Shown: positions 21,014 through 32,520 of the stretch, one piece after another
How positions within the stretch are numbered: the first letter of the stretch is position 1
Layout of the letters: each line of letters begins with the position of its first letter
Assembly (NCBI GenBank): GCA_030035585.1
Contig: CM057469.1
Span: 21,570,501 to 21,634,500 of the forward strand
Reading direction: 5' to 3'
From: Dugong dugon
Lineage: Eukaryota > Chordata > Mammalia > Sirenia > Dugongidae
Length of the DNA stretch: 64,000 bases
Position numbers and translations under genes: made by a program
The notes under the pieces: model-generated
Seen by the model: only the letters and a program-made list of their open reading frames with translations
What the model was told of the DNA's origin: nothing
Database searches by the model: none

Positions 21014-22555
21014 GGGAGTAGACTGATGAGTAGGTCCCTGTGTTCAGTTGACATTTTGATTAAAACTTGCATTTTTATTTTCTGCCCTGTTTTTTTGGGA
21101 AAGATGCTCTCTCTAGTATATGTTATCCTCTTTGTTAGACTAATTTGCATAGACTGGTCTCATAGTGTTTAATTTTTTGTATATTTACAAATAAATGTCC
21201 TTCTGTTAAAGGAATCAATGGCAAAGTTTATAAATAGTAAATAACTAGGGTTATAAAACACAAAAATCACCATTTTGATCTATTAGTCCATGTCATTTTT
21301 TTTTTCATTTATATGTATCACTCACTGACCAAACAGTTCATTGACTGTTTCGCCAGGCATTATGCTGGAATAACTGGTCAAAAGCCTAGAACTCAAAGAA
21401 CTCAGTTCAGTGAAAGAGACTGAAAGGTGCATAACTGCAGCATAATGGATAACCACACTGCATTGTCAAACGATTCGTTTGCATCTCTTTGAAAGGAAAG
21501 AATAATTTCAGTTACTGTAGAAAACATTTTCTATTATTATTGGTTTTGTAAAAATAGTGATATTTTCCTAAAACAGGGACACTCTTTTAGCGTCATTGGG
21601 AGAACTCCAGTAAGCATGAAAAATATGCACACTATAGATTCAATGATTCATCTTTCAATTAAAGGCAGGCCGAAGTAGATAGAAGAAGATTTGAAGAAAA
21701 TTGAGAAATTGTGAACCCTGTTGAGGTTATGACCATTGCAGACTATTGCAGTCTCCTTTTCACAGAGTAAGCATCAAATAAATGCCCATTAAATAAAGCA
21801 ACATAGCGCCTTGGTTTTCTGGATAGCCTATTATTAAACAGTAGGACCAAAAAAAAATTTAATTGTTGAAAGTTTTGTTTGTAAGATTTTCCTTCTAATG
21901 AAAAAGTCGTTTTTAATTTAACTTGGGGTTATTAAAATACAACTCCTCTGTTTAACTTCAGATAAAAATTAAGAAAAAAATATACCTTTTTTGAATAATC
22001 TCAAAGACATATTAAAAAATTCATTCGTCTACTGTTGAAAACCCACAGAAAAAGATTGATCCTTAGCATTAGATACTTAAATTATTTTATTCAAAACCAA
22101 GATATTTTTCTTAATTATAAAAAAAATTGAAATAAATGGGAATTTGCCTAGGTTGTGTGTTTATTAAATGCTATCTTGGTATTTATCAAACAGGCTAAAT
22201 TTCAGATATTCGTTTTTATTGGTTTTACAAATTGCTTATGAACAAGGACTGCAAATGCAATTTGAGAACCTGACAATCAGACAGACACTGTTCTTGCTCT
22301 TCAGTGTAATTGCTATTATCACACTGTTTCTCTGACTAAATCACAATAATACACAGTCTCCTGCAATCTCCACTAAAAAGGGGTGGTGTTTTTCCTGTGG
22401 TTTTCAATAAAAATACCACCTAGTCAGAATTCAAAAGTAGCCATTGTACTCAGGGTCCCAAGAGGCGGAGGTTTCCATCTTTTGGCTTAGGTTCTTTCTG
22501 AATTATTCATTCCCTGAATAGTTTAGTTTTACTCATGGCAGGTGAGGAGAGCTTA
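21014..22555. other. Longest repeat-poor intronic stretch before the exon
   Basis: AT-rich, with no recognisable transposon, gene or RNA. The part around 22200-22450 has balanced composition and few runs. It could be conserved noncoding DNA, but I cannot test that. Confidence 0.4.
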
Positions 22556-22667
22556 AACCAACCTTACATTCCTGGGATAAACCGTGCTTGGTTATGGCAT
22601 TTTATCCCTTATATATACTGTGGGTTTGATTTGCTAAAATTTGTTAAGAATTTTTTATCTGTGTTCA

Positions 22668-23012
22668 TTAGGGATATTGGTTTGTAGTTTTTGTGTGTGT
22701 ATGTGTGTCTGTGTGTTCTCTTGTAAAGTCTTTGTCTAGTTTTGGTATCAGAGTAATGCTGACCTCATAGAGTGAATTGGGAAAATTGTCCCTCTCTTCT
22801 ATTTTCTGGAAGACTTTGTGTATAATTGGTATTACTTGTGTCTCAGAAGTTTGGTAGAATTCACCCACGAAGTCACCTGAGCCAAGAGTTTTCTTTGTAG
22901 GAAGATTTATAAACAAAAGCTTATTTTCTTTAATTGATACAAGGGTATTCAGGTTATCTATTTCTTCTTGACTGAGCTTTGGTAACTTGTATCTTGCCAT
23001 AAGTTCATCCAT
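22668..23012 (-). pseudogene. L1 ORF2 N-terminal RT segment
   Basis: LPKLSQEEIDNLNTLVSIKE, then NLPTKKTLGSGDFVGEFYQT, KVFQKIEERDNFPNSLYEVS and ITLIPKLDKD are hallmark ORF2p residues just before the catalytic palm. The frame then runs into an expanded CA repeat. Confidence 0.9.
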
Positions 23013-23727
23013 TTCATCTATATTGTCAAATTTCTTGACATAAATTTGTTCATAATATTCTCTTATTATCCTTTTATATTCTGTAGTATCTGTATCTGTA
23101 TCTATAGTGATGTCCCATCTCTCATACTAGGTATTTGCAATATCTATAAATACCAGATATCTTTTTTCCTTTTTTTCATAGCTAAAAGTTTATTTTCTTC
23201 TCACAGAACCAGACTTTGATTTCATTGATTTTTGTTTTGTTTTTCCGTTTTCTCTTTCTTTGAGTCCTGCTTTTTATTTTCATTCTTCTGCCTATTTTGA
23301 GTTTAACTTGCTCTTTTTACTTTCTAGTTTCTTAAGAGAAGTTTAGATCATTGGAGACTTTTCTTTTTTCCTGATAAAGTCATTTGGTGCTATAAAGTGC
23401 CCTGTATTTCTTTTGCTCCATCACATACATTTTCATATATTATGTTTCATTTTCATTCTGTTAAAAATTCTTTCTAATTTTCCTTTGATTTCTGCTTTGA
23501 CTGAAAGGTTATGTAAAGTTTTTTATTTAGTTTCTAAATATTTAAGAATTTTTCCAGAGATCTTTATGTTATTAGTTTCTAATTTAATTCGATTTTAGTC
23601 AGAGAGCATACTTTGTTTGACTCAGATTCTTTTAACCTTGTTGATCCTTGTTGTATGGCCCAAAATATGGTCTATTTTAGTAAGTGTTCCATGTACATTC
23701 AGATAAAGGTGGGTTTTCCTACTTTTT

Positions 23728-23940
23728 TTAATGGAGTGTTTTATAAATGTCAGTTAGGTCAAGTTGTTTGATAGTGTTATTTAAGTCTTCTATATACATA
23801 TTAATTTTCTGTTGATTTGTTCTATCCATTAATGAGAGGAGTTTTGAAATCTCTGAATAGTTGTAGTTTTGCCTATTTCTCCTTGCAATTCTGTTAGCTT
23901 TTTCATTATATGTATTTTGAAGTTCTCTTATTAGGAGCAT
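23728..23940 (-). pseudogene. L1 ORF2 endonuclease-end segment
   Basis: ISKLLSLMDRTNQQKINMYI and EDLNNTIKQLDLTDIYKTLH resemble the L1 endonuclease region that contains LNxTIxQLDLxDIYRxLHP. Key catalytic parts are missing. Confidence 0.8.
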
Positions 23941-24225
23941 GATTATTATGTCCTAATAAATTTATTATTTTGTTAGTATGAAATGACCCTGTTTATCTCT
24001 GGTAATATTTTTTATTGGAAATATACTTTGTCTAATATTAATATTACCATTCCATCCTTCTTTTCATTAAAATTAGCATGATACATCTTTCTCTATTCTT
24101 TTACTTTTGTTTTATTTATGCCTTTATATTTCAAGCAGGTTCCAGAATGTAGCCATTATCCAGGGCTTGAAAAGTCACCAGCTAAGATTTCTCTGGGTCT
24201 TCTGCATGACCTGTTCTCCCTCGTC

Positions 24226-24295
24226 TGGGAACATGTCTAGGAACACAGGCCTGGGAACATGTCTAGAAACTTAAATGGGAACACATCTAGGGTCA
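24226..24295. repeat. Three imperfect copies of a GGGAACATGTCTAGG unit
   Basis: GGGAACATGTCTAGG, GGGAACATGTCTAGA and GGGAACACATCTAGG are spaced about 22-24 bp apart. A small local duplication. Confidence 0.7.
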
Positions 24296-24308
24296 TGGGG
24301 AAATCCTG

Positions 24309-24515
24309 TTGTTGTTAGGTACCATTGAGTTGATTTTCAACTCCTAGTGACCCCATGTGACAGAGTAGAACTGGCCCCATAGGATTTTCTAGGTTATAAT
24401 CTTTATGGGAGCAGATTGCCAGGTCTTTCTACTGTAGAGCTACTAGGTAGGCTCAAAGTGCCAGCCTTTCTGTTAACAGCTAAGTGCTTAACTGTTGTGC
24501 TACCAGGGCTCCTTT
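24309..24515 (-). mobile_element. AfroSINE, long form
   Basis: GTTGTTGTTAGGTACCATTG tail end through TTAACTGTTGTGCTACCAGG and GCTCC head on +. Middle diverged. Confidence 0.85.
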
Positions 24516-24627
24516 AGGGAAGTCCCATAGGCCTGGAAATGCCATGTCTCCACATGTTGGGGCCAAGTGTTCAACCTTCATATCCACATGAATGGACTGA
24601 TATGCGATTCTGTGAACAAAATTATAG

Positions 24628-24646
24628 TAATAATAATAATAATAAA
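24628..24646. repeat. (TAA)n microsatellite
   Basis: Six TAA units. Confidence 0.8.
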
Positions 24647-25848
24647 TCCATAGTTAAAATTAGGTAGAAATGAAGTCAAGAAGAGAAAACCAAAAAGGAA
24701 GAAATTTGGATCCGTCAAACAGATTCAGAGATTTCATATTTAGAGACCTGAATAAATCTGACTTCCCCAACTAGTCATGTCACCTTGGGCAGCTTGATAA
24801 CCAAATGTCTCAGTTCTTGTTTACACATTTTTAACATGGAAAATAATTGTACTAGAAGTTCACACTTTGTATGTATTAAGTGCTATACACATAAAAATAG
24901 TTACTTAAGACCTCGCTGTGAATTTGTTTTAAAAGCTTGGCAAGGTAAATAAATTAAAAACAATACAAATAATTTTAATTTTTGTTTAATTTTTATACAT
25001 TTACATGCAAAAGTTAGGCACATGAGTGAAAATTGCTTTTAAGAGCTTATCAAATGGTATAAAAGACCAACTTGGAACTATACAGTACTTCTTTTTTCAA
25101 AGTTTAATACTATTTCCCTATTTAGAGGCCATTTATCGCTATTTGAGGTGAAATGTATGCAATAGGGATATGATATTCAAGTATTTTTAATGTTAGCATA
25201 ATTAGATTTATTTCTTTATGAACTAAGCAATTTAAACTGCAGTAAGAAGTACAAATTAGACTGACATTAGCCAAGAACATTTCAGATTTTGTTTTCTCTT
25301 AATAGATGAAATCATCAGTGAATTTTAGGTTAGAATCATGCTTATGGGCTCTCCTTGAAATGGTGCTTCCCTCAGTTCAATTAAATAAAAAACAAAAAAG
25401 TGTTTTAAATTGGTTTCTGAGTATCCGAAATGACCTTTAAGGAGTCAAAATACGTAAACCCCTTGGTAACCTAGAGTTTGGTTTCATTTATGACACTCTT
25501 TTGCTATCATTTGAACAGAATCTTTCATTTTTGATGACGGGAAAATATATGAAACTAAGGAAAGTAATGGTATGATCTTATATTGTTATACTTCATTGTT
25601 CCAAGGAGACATTTTAAAATGAATATCAGAGTCTGAATTCCTCCTCTTTGGAAAATTAAAACAAAAATACATAGCTTAATTATTTATTTTAATAGATTTA
25701 TAAATAGAATGAAAGTTAATAGAAATCTGTGAGGGTTAGTACATCAAAGTAGTTACAGTAGTACCCAGATTAGCTAGGGTTCTTTATTTACTGTTATAAC
25801 ATTCAGAACAAAGGGAAACAAATGATTGCTGTTGTGGATTAAAGGTTT
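24647..25848. other. Repeat-poor AT-rich intronic DNA
   Basis: No gene, RNA or recognisable transposon over about 1.2 kb. Confidence 0.4.
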
Positions 25849-25858
25849 AGTATTAACT

Positions 25859-26066
25859 GGATCCCTGGGTGGTGCAAACGATTAATGTGCTTCCTACTAA
25901 CCAAAGGTTGGAGTTTCGAGTCCAAGCCCAGAGGTGCCTCAAACAGAAGGCCTGGCGATCTACTTCCAAAAAATCAGCCATCGAAAACGTTATAGAGCAC
26001 AGTTCTACTCTGACACACATGGGTTGCCATGAGTCAGAGTCAACTCAACAGCAACCAGTTTTTGGT
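25859..26066 (+). mobile_element. AfroSINE, long form, complete with target-site duplication
   Basis: TCCCTGGGTGGTGCAAACGA head, CCTGGCGATCTACTTCC middle and CAACTCAACAGCAACCAG tail. Perfect 9-bp GTATTAACT at 25850-25858 and 26067-26075. Confidence 0.92.
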
Positions 26067-26075
26067 GTATTAACT

Positions 26076-26914
26076 TCAGCAGGAGCCATTCATTCATTGA
26101 GTACCCATTATGGGCTTGACACTGTTCAAGGAAATAAGATGTATTCATGGTTGCTGTCCTCTGGATTGTTTTTGAGTTGAAGTTTAATCATATTGTCCTG
26201 GGTTGGAGTCTCATCTAGACTAAATTACTGTGAATGTCTTTAAATCTTCCTAAAAGCTTTTTTGTTTTTGTTGACATATTCTAGAGTAAATAGATAAAGT
26301 GAAAAGAGATATTTAATCATTTTTTTCTCTTGTAAAGTGTTTTTTTAAAAAAAAACTTTTTAAAAGAAGTAATGTCTATATAATGAACTATTATGCAACA
26401 GTTTAAAATGATGCTTTAAAAGAATATTTAATGCCATTATAACATGATCATGTGCAAAAAGCAGAATGTAAAACTTTATATAGAGCATGATACCAATTTT
26501 ACCAGATTCTTAAGTAGGTAGATGTAGTGTTGGAAAGAACTAGAACAAAATCAATGATGAGTATGTCTGAGTGGGATTATGAGTGATTTATTTTCTATTT
26601 TTATATTACATGTTTTCCAAAACAGTTAACGTCAAACATTTTCTAATTATACAAATAGTGTATGTCATTAAAATAAATGAAAAGTAAAGGCCAGAAGAAA
26701 ACAATTTCAAAATGGGGGGTGGGGGCGGTGGGGAAGCTGTTTAAAATTATTTCTAAACTTAAAATAAAGGAAAATAAATAACAAGATTTACATTTAAATT
26801 ATTAGAATGTATTTATCAGGATGCTTTTAATATTTGAAATTTAATTACTCATTGCAAGTGAGTCTGAGGGATGAACATGCATTAAGCAGAGTTTAGGACA
26901 GATGGTATTCTGGG
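26076..26914. other. AT-rich intronic DNA
   Basis: A/T runs at 26330-26365 and a G-rich GGGGGGTGGGGGCGGTGGGG at 26715-26734, which could form a G-quadruplex. No gene. Confidence 0.4.
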
Positions 26915-26985
26915 CACTGGTCCTCAAAGTGTAGCCCCTGGACCAACAGTAGCAGCATCACCTGGAAACTTGTTGCAAATACAAA
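26915..26985 (+). mobile_element. MER5-like hAT DNA transposon fragment
   Basis: GGTCCTCAAAGTGTAGCCCC, TGGACCAACAGTAGCAGCAT and CACCTGGAAACTTGTTGCAA match the start of MER5. Confidence 0.75.
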
Positions 26986-27009
26986 TATATTAACAATGGC
27001 AGTCATTCA

Positions 27010-27245
27010 TATAGTAGGATCTTTTTTCAGGAACTGTCCTAAGTACATTATATGTAGTATCTTGTTTAATTTAATTCTGTAATAGCCCTGTGAGATAGTT
27101 GCTATTATTATCCCCATTTTATAGGCAAGGAAACTGAGGCACAAAGGCTAAATAACTTGCCAAAGGACATACAACCAGTGAATAGTGTAATCTAGCACTT
27201 TGGCTCCAAAGCCTGAGCCCTCAACCACTTCACTGTGTTGCTTCC
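27010..27245 (-). mobile_element. MIR
   Basis: ATTATCCCCATTTTATAGGC, AAGGAAACTGAGGCACAAAG, TAACTTGCCAAAGGACATAC and CTTTGGCTCCAAAGCCTGAG give the nearly full antisense MIR. Confidence 0.92.
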
Positions 27246-28085
27246 TAAAAATAAAATTAGTGAGGAATTGGGGATGAATGGAAAATCAATAGGCATGATG
27301 AGTGCATAATCCGTTCTACAGAGTTTATATAGTGGCTGAACATGCCCCATGAAAATGCTTCTAGCTCCAGCAGAGAGTACAAAAGGATGAATTATAAATT
27401 TATAATCACCAAACCATGGCAACAAACCAATTATTAGGAAAGTCACAACCGAGTCTTAAGAGAAACTTCTTGTGTCGCTCCTCATAAGGGCTGTGCCTCC
27501 TGGAAGTATGCCATTTGATTTTCATTCCATTCATTCATTTTCTATTTGTTTAAACAATAGTTGTTTATTGAACACCTTTTATTTGTTACGCATTGTGCTG
27601 GTTGCTTGGGGATAGAAAGAATGAATCATAATCCCTGTGTTAAAATTAACCAAAGTCTAGCTAATTGCTAACAGAACAACAACGGTTGCATCTTGCTTTG
27701 CCTTTACTCGCTTCATCTTTGAGTATGTAGTAAAAGAAGACCACAGGACAGGCAGAAATGGACTTGGAACAAGGTTTTCATGGGACATTGAGTCCTGAGG
27801 AAGTATTAGAAAACACGAAAAGAAAGCAGCCATTTGGTAACAGAAGCATCATTGATTCCTTTGACTTGACTGCACCTTTCTCTGTAATCCATAACCTGAG
27901 GCCACTCCTGGATAAACTGGGTTCTGAGCTCTGGAAAGTCCGCTGAGTTCTACGGAGATCATGTGGCTGTAGTGATAAAGGGCAGGAGAGTCGTAGGAGG
28001 AGGCAGAGATAGCTGGTTTCAACAAAGCCCACAAATGTATGTATGTTTGTATTTGTGTATGAGTGTGTATATAAACATATATGTA
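27246..28085. other. Intronic DNA upstream of the PLD5 exon
   Basis: A 62-codon + frame at 27758-27946 has a reasonable start context but no recognised homolog (see findings). TATGT-type runs at 28035-28085. Confidence 0.4.
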
Positions 28086-28265
28086 AATAAAACCAGTTGC
28101 AGTCGAATTGATTCCGAATCATGGCAACCCCATGTATGTCAGAGTAGAACTGTGCTCCATGGGGTTTTCAATGGCTGATTTTTTTTCAGAAGTAGGTCAC
28201 CAGGTTTTTTTTCTGAGGTGCTTCTGGGTGGACTCAAAACTCCAACTTTTTGGTTAGCCATAGAC
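28086..28265 (-). mobile_element. AfroSINE, long form
   Basis: CCAGTTGCAGTCGAATTGAT tail, CCATGGGGTTTTCAATGGCT middle and CTTTTTGGTTAGCC near the head, which is truncated. Confidence 0.88.
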
Positions 28266-28278
28266 ATATATATATATA

Positions 28279-28438
28279 CATGGAGCCCTGGTGGCTCAGT
28301 GGCTATGGCTGCTAACCAAAAGGTTGGCAGTCTGAATACACCAGGCGCTCCTTGGAAATCCTGTGGGGCAGTTCTCCTTTGTCCTGTGGGGTCACCATGA
28401 GTCAGAGTCAACTCGAGGGCAACGGGTTTGATTTTAGG
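28279..28438 (+). mobile_element. AfroSINE, short form
   Basis: CATGGAGCCCTGGTGGCTCA head through GGCAACGGG. Lies between TA-rich runs and opposite in orientation to the SINE just upstream. Confidence 0.9.
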
Positions 28439-28567
28439 TTTATATATATATACGTGCATGCATATATATATATATATATATGTATGTATATGTATGTATG
28501 TGTATATATATATGTATATATAGTATATATATATATATTTAGTATATATATATATATATATATATAT
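28439..28567. repeat. (TA)n-rich microsatellite
   Basis: Compound TATATA/TATG array directly after an AfroSINE tail. A smaller TA run at 28264-28278 precedes the same SINE. Confidence 0.9.
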
Positions 28568-29489
28568 CTCCCATCACTAAAGTGTAAGCCTGTCTGCTTG
28601 GTCAAAGATTACCCTTCCCCCTCTGTAAATAACCCCTGAAAGCTGCATTTAGACATTTTGTAATGGCTCTTTCTCTGCTTTTCCCCACTGAGATTTATCT
28701 ACTAGAGAGAAAGCAAGCAAAAGTATTTGTCTCAGTACCCATGGCTCCTGCCTAAGAATCATGGCTTTGTCTTCTGCCACCTTTGGCCATGAGCCCCTAG
28801 AGATAGGGATGCCCCAAATTATAATATGTGGGCCTAAAGATAAGGACTTGAGTGACTGACCATCTAGAACTTAGATGTTTATTTCTAACTGTAAGTCATA
28901 TCAAGAGCATGAATGTTGGTTATGTTTGTGTTCAGTGTTTTGAAATGAACTGTGTCAGTTAAATAGCTCATGATGCTAGCGTCTTACTTAAAAATGCATC
29001 TCTCTGCTAGCTCTGAAAACCCTAGAAAAGCTGATCAAACTACAGAACTCATGTTGAAGACCTAGGAGCATCTCCTCAGAAGCCATCACCATATAAATCT
29101 TAGAGTAAGATGAGAGACAAAATGCAAGAGGATATAGAGTTTGAGTACAATTTTCATCGAGCTTGGAAGGTGGTGGCAATAATAAGGGACAGAGCACAAT
29201 TATTGAGCCACCCTTTATTTCATTTTTAATTTGAAATAATGGGTGTTGTAGTGATCTTTTCTGAACCGAGTTAGGAAGTCTTGGTACTGCTGTTGAATTA
29301 TTTAACAGGTTCCACCATATTTAGTGGGAATATGAAGGCTGTGTTGAAGAATAAGCTTAAAGATCTTGTACATTTTCACCCAGAGAGCAATCTTCTCCAG
29401 CGGTGATGAAAGTAATTGTATCCCAAAGGATTTTACATGGAATTTTGAAGAGCTGCAAACCTTGAGTTTTCCTTGATGAAAGCTGCCCC
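28568..29489. other. Intron immediately upstream of the PLD5 exon
   Basis: Repeat-poor. No other exon, RNA gene or recognisable transposon. Confidence 0.5.
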
Positions 29490-29523
29490 ACTGACTTTTC
29501 TTTATCTTCTTTGTCTCTTCCAG
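29490..29523 (+). promoter_or_regulatory. PLD5: PLD5 exon 3' splice site (polypyrimidine tract and acceptor)
   Basis: A C/T-rich run leads directly into CAG. Two further in-phase AGs follow inside the exon, at 29528-29529 and 29531-29532, so a shift of acceptor would remove only Ser-Gln or Ser-Gln-Gln. Confidence 0.8.
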
Positions 29524-29660
29524 TCTCAGCAGAAGTGCATCGTGATCTTTGCACTGGTGTGCTGCTTTGCCATTCTTGTTGCGCTGATATTTTCAGCTGT
29601 GGACATCGTGGGAGAGGATGAGGATGGACTCTCAGAAAAAAATTGTCAAAATAAATGTCG
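29524..29660 (+). CDS. PLD5: PLD5 internal exon (transmembrane anchor segment)
   Basis: A 137-bp internal exon with 45 full codons plus two bases of a split Arg codon. It begins SQQKCIVIF, continues as a roughly 22-residue hydrophobic stretch (CIVIFALVCCFAILVALIF) and ends in the acidic, Cys-containing GEDEDGLSEKNCQNKC. I recognise this as the signal-anchor region and start of the lumenal part of PLD5. PLD5 is a phospholipase D-family single-pass membrane protein that lacks the catalytic HKD residues, and its biochemical role is not established. Upstream is a long pyrimidine tract ending in CAG (acceptor AG at 29522-29523). The donor is CG|GTAAGA at 29661. The exon enters in phase 0 and leaves in phase 2. 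The frame is open with no damage, and the splice sites argue against a retrocopy. One residue after VDI is Val where I recall Met in human. No other PLD5 exon was seen, which fits the long introns of this gene. Confidence 0.93.
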
Positions 29661-29666
29661 GTAAGA
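29661..29666 (+). promoter_or_regulatory. PLD5: PLD5 exon 5' splice site
   Basis: GTAAGA directly follows the CG that starts the split Arg codon. This is a near-consensus U1-type donor. Reading through it gives an immediate in-frame TAA, so failure to splice would stop translation at once. Confidence 0.85.
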
Positions 29667-30321
29667 GGTAACAAACAAAAATTCTCTTTCAAGGGGTGGG
29701 CAAGAAAATCCAAAGGGGGCCCTCACTAGTTGGGAGAAAAATATCATAAACACATGATCACCTAGCTCCCCCTTGGGTTCAGCCGACGCGTGACTGTCTG
29801 CCCAGGAATGCTCCTAATTTCAAACCAAAAGAATAAAAATAAGTAATGAAATAATTTACTTTACAATTTGGGCATTTTCTTTACAGAGGGGTGGTAGACA
29901 AGATGAAATTTCATATCGCTTTGAATTTCTGGAGTCCTCTGTGTATGAGATGTTCATTTCCTGATGAGCCTGCCAAAAACGAGTGTCCCAGTGGACAAAG
30001 AACACTGTGCTAGTAGTTGTGTCAAATGGTCATTAAGTGTACATCTCAGGAAAAATTCCGAAGTAAGATTAGGAATTAAATGAATGAAATAAGCACATGT
30101 ATGAGAAGACATGGGTCACCCAAATATGCCCCAATTTAACCCACAGTTTGTTTTTCATCTAGAAATTACAACAGCTTTGCTATTAAGTTTCTCTAGTATG
30201 TCTCTTTGGTTACAATTAAATTCCATTTCTCTGTTGCCATTCCTGAGTGGTTTAGCCATCCCAGCATGGTTTTAACCTCTTAAATCTCCTCATCCAACTC
30301 TTCCCTGTGCTACCTCTTCTT

Positions 30322-30324
<3 letters not shown>
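29667..30324. other. Intron immediately downstream of the PLD5 exon
   Basis: Repeat-poor. The next PLD5 exon is not present within it. Confidence 0.5.

Positions 30325-30360
<36 letters not shown>
30325..30360. repeat. (TG)18 microsatellite
   Basis: Uninterrupted TG dinucleotides, about 0.7 kb downstream of the exon. Confidence 0.95.
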
Positions 30361-30364
<4 letters not shown>

Positions 30365-31975
30365 GTACCAAGAGGGGTCATAGATAAGAGGTCTATTTTT
30401 ACATATGTATTGCTTGCAAAGCTGAAGGGAGGCCACACAATTAAATAGCAATTATGAATTAGAGCTTATAATGGGTTTAAATTGTAATTTATTTTCCTGT
30501 AAAAAGCCTTAGTATAAGTGCTCCTCTTTTTCAGCTTAAAATCAACAACTACCTGGTAAAGTGTGTGTGAGTTTTTATCCTGGATATGTTACCTTGAAGG
30601 TGAATGTTCTAGCACAGAAAATATCCAGGAAAGACAGTTGACTTTGTTTGTCTTTTTTGTTTTGTTTTTTTTCTTTTAACCCGTGATACATTATATTCTA
30701 GTTACCAGGCAAGAGTATTATACAGAATAGAGCATACAAGAGAGAAATCAGTATTTACTTTAAATTTTATCCCTTCACATTAGGAAAATGCTTCATAAAT
30801 GTATTTACTTCCCGGACTGAAATTGGGAGGAAAACTGTGTGTGGTTTATAGGGAAAGCAATAGAACAACAGTAGATTGTTATCATCTCTCCCCTAATATT
30901 CCATCTGCACCTTGTACTAATCCTTTCACACATCAAATATAAACACTCTGTGGTTGAGGGGCCAATGAATGACCCGGATTTATTGAGTGGGAATGCTCTG
31001 CCTCTCTCACCTCACCTGATACTGAAGACTGCTGGGTACTTTGTATGTCAAAACCCAGCACCTAGAAAGCAATTTTCTAGAGGTCAAAATGATAGCAACT
31101 TTCTCAAGACAAAATACTCAGGATATTTCAGCACAGATTACCAGGTGTTGGTGGTTTTTAACAAAAACGAGACAGCCTTAGAATTATGCCTCTTTTCACT
31201 TGGAGAAAAATATGATTCGATCTCATTTTTACTTTTAACTCCTACAACTGGAATTTGGATCTAGCTATTTCTTCCATTTCAATCAGTAACTAAATTCTGA
31301 TGATTCAACACTGCCTCCTCCTCCATCTAGAAGATTACCAACTCTTCTACTTCCTTTTCCCTGGGTAGTTAGAATCAATACCCTGGTTACTAGATGCCAC
31401 CCCTATATCCAACCATCTATTCTAGAATTTTCAGCCTTCTCTGAATCTTCTTTCTCTTCTGCAGCCTCTTCCCCTATCTTCTGCATTTCTGTTTTCCTTC
31501 ATTTTCACCCATTCTAATAAGTGCTTCTTGTACGTCTGTCCTGTAACTGGTATCTGGCTTTAGCTTAACCTCGTCCAAAGGAAGCTTCTGCTGCTTCTCC
31601 TCTCTCCATCTCACAGGAATACGATTCCTTATACCCCAATCCATTTCTCAGACTCTTGTTCTACCGTCATTTCTGGATCATTCTTATTTTAATTTGATGA
31701 CTTTTTTTTTTTGGTCATTCACAACCCCCTTCCCCCTTATCATCATAGACAACATCATCTTCTAAATTCCAGGACTCTGTCCCATTTCCTTCTGTGCTGG
31801 CTACAGAAGTCTCAGCCTTTGGTCCTATCCCTTGCCATCATCCTTGGTGACTCCAAATTTACTTCCCAATACCCTAGGCTTACTATTTTCAACCACCTCA
31901 AATCAACAGATCTAATGCCCACTCCACCTGTGTCACCGGCCAACAAACTGCTCCATTTCCAAGTTAGCCTAATGC
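30361..31975. other. Intronic DNA, pyrimidine-rich in its second half
   Basis: 31270-31970 is a long C/T-rich tract with chance open frames. A decayed old repeat is likely but not assignable. The + frame 30950-31264 is unrecognised. Confidence 0.35.
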
Positions 31976-32075
31976 AGTGAAAAACCATGGACTTTGAAAT
32001 CAGAAAGATCTGGATTCAACCCTCCATTCTACCACTTACTAACTCTGTAAACTTGAGCAAGATATTAATTTAATG
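31976..32075 (+). mobile_element. MIR fragment
   Basis: ACTTTGAAATCAGAAAGATC, TGGATTCAACCCTCCATTCT, ACCACTTACTAACTCTGTAA and ACTTGAGCAAG follow the MIR order. Confidence 0.75.
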
Positions 32076-32140
32076 AATTCATTTGCCACCTATTTGCTGA
32101 GCACCAAGGGACTGAACAGGAGTGAAAACAAACAAACACA

Positions 32141-32345
32141 CTGAACCAGTTGTCACCAAGTCAACTCAGACTCATGGAGATCCCACGTGTGTCCAAGTAG
32201 AACTGTGGTCCATAGGGTTTTCATTGTCTGATTTTTCAGATGTAGATCTCTAGGACTTTCTTTCAAGGTGCTTTTGGGTAGATTCGAACCTCTGACCTTT
32301 CAGTTAGCAGCTGAGGGCATTTACCATTTGTACCATTCAGGGATA
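32141..32345 (-). mobile_element. AfroSINE, long form
   Basis: CCAGTTGTCACCAAGTCAAC tail, CATAGGGTTTTCATTGTCTG middle and GTACCATTCAGGGA head on +. Confidence 0.88.
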
Positions 32346-32506
32346 TCGAACAAGGAGTTATAGTGCAGTTAATGAGCGAGGCCATGGCAATACACTGTGG
32401 TTAGAACCTCAGTGAGAATGGCAGAGGGGGTTTGGGGAGCAGCCTGACATAGTGATAAGGGCAAACCTGGCCTGGACTCCACTCCACCCTTTAAAATGGC
32501 AGATTA

Positions 32507-32520
32507 AAAAAAAAAAAAAA
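32507..32520. repeat. A homopolymer
   Basis: Run of 14 A. Confidence 0.7.

Larger units (their letters stand above)
22556..24145 (-). mobile_element. Old L1M fragment: RT start and endonuclease part
   Basis: Antisense frames give the block before the polymerase (next entry) and an endonuclease-end block. Text between (TCTTATTATCCTTTTATATT) also fits L1. Highly divergent, with a (GTGT)n expansion near 22690-22718. Confidence 0.88.

Noticed and set aside
29357-29713. 118-codon - strand frame over the PLD5 exon
   Set aside because: Antisense shadow. The + strand has the matching protein and splice sites.
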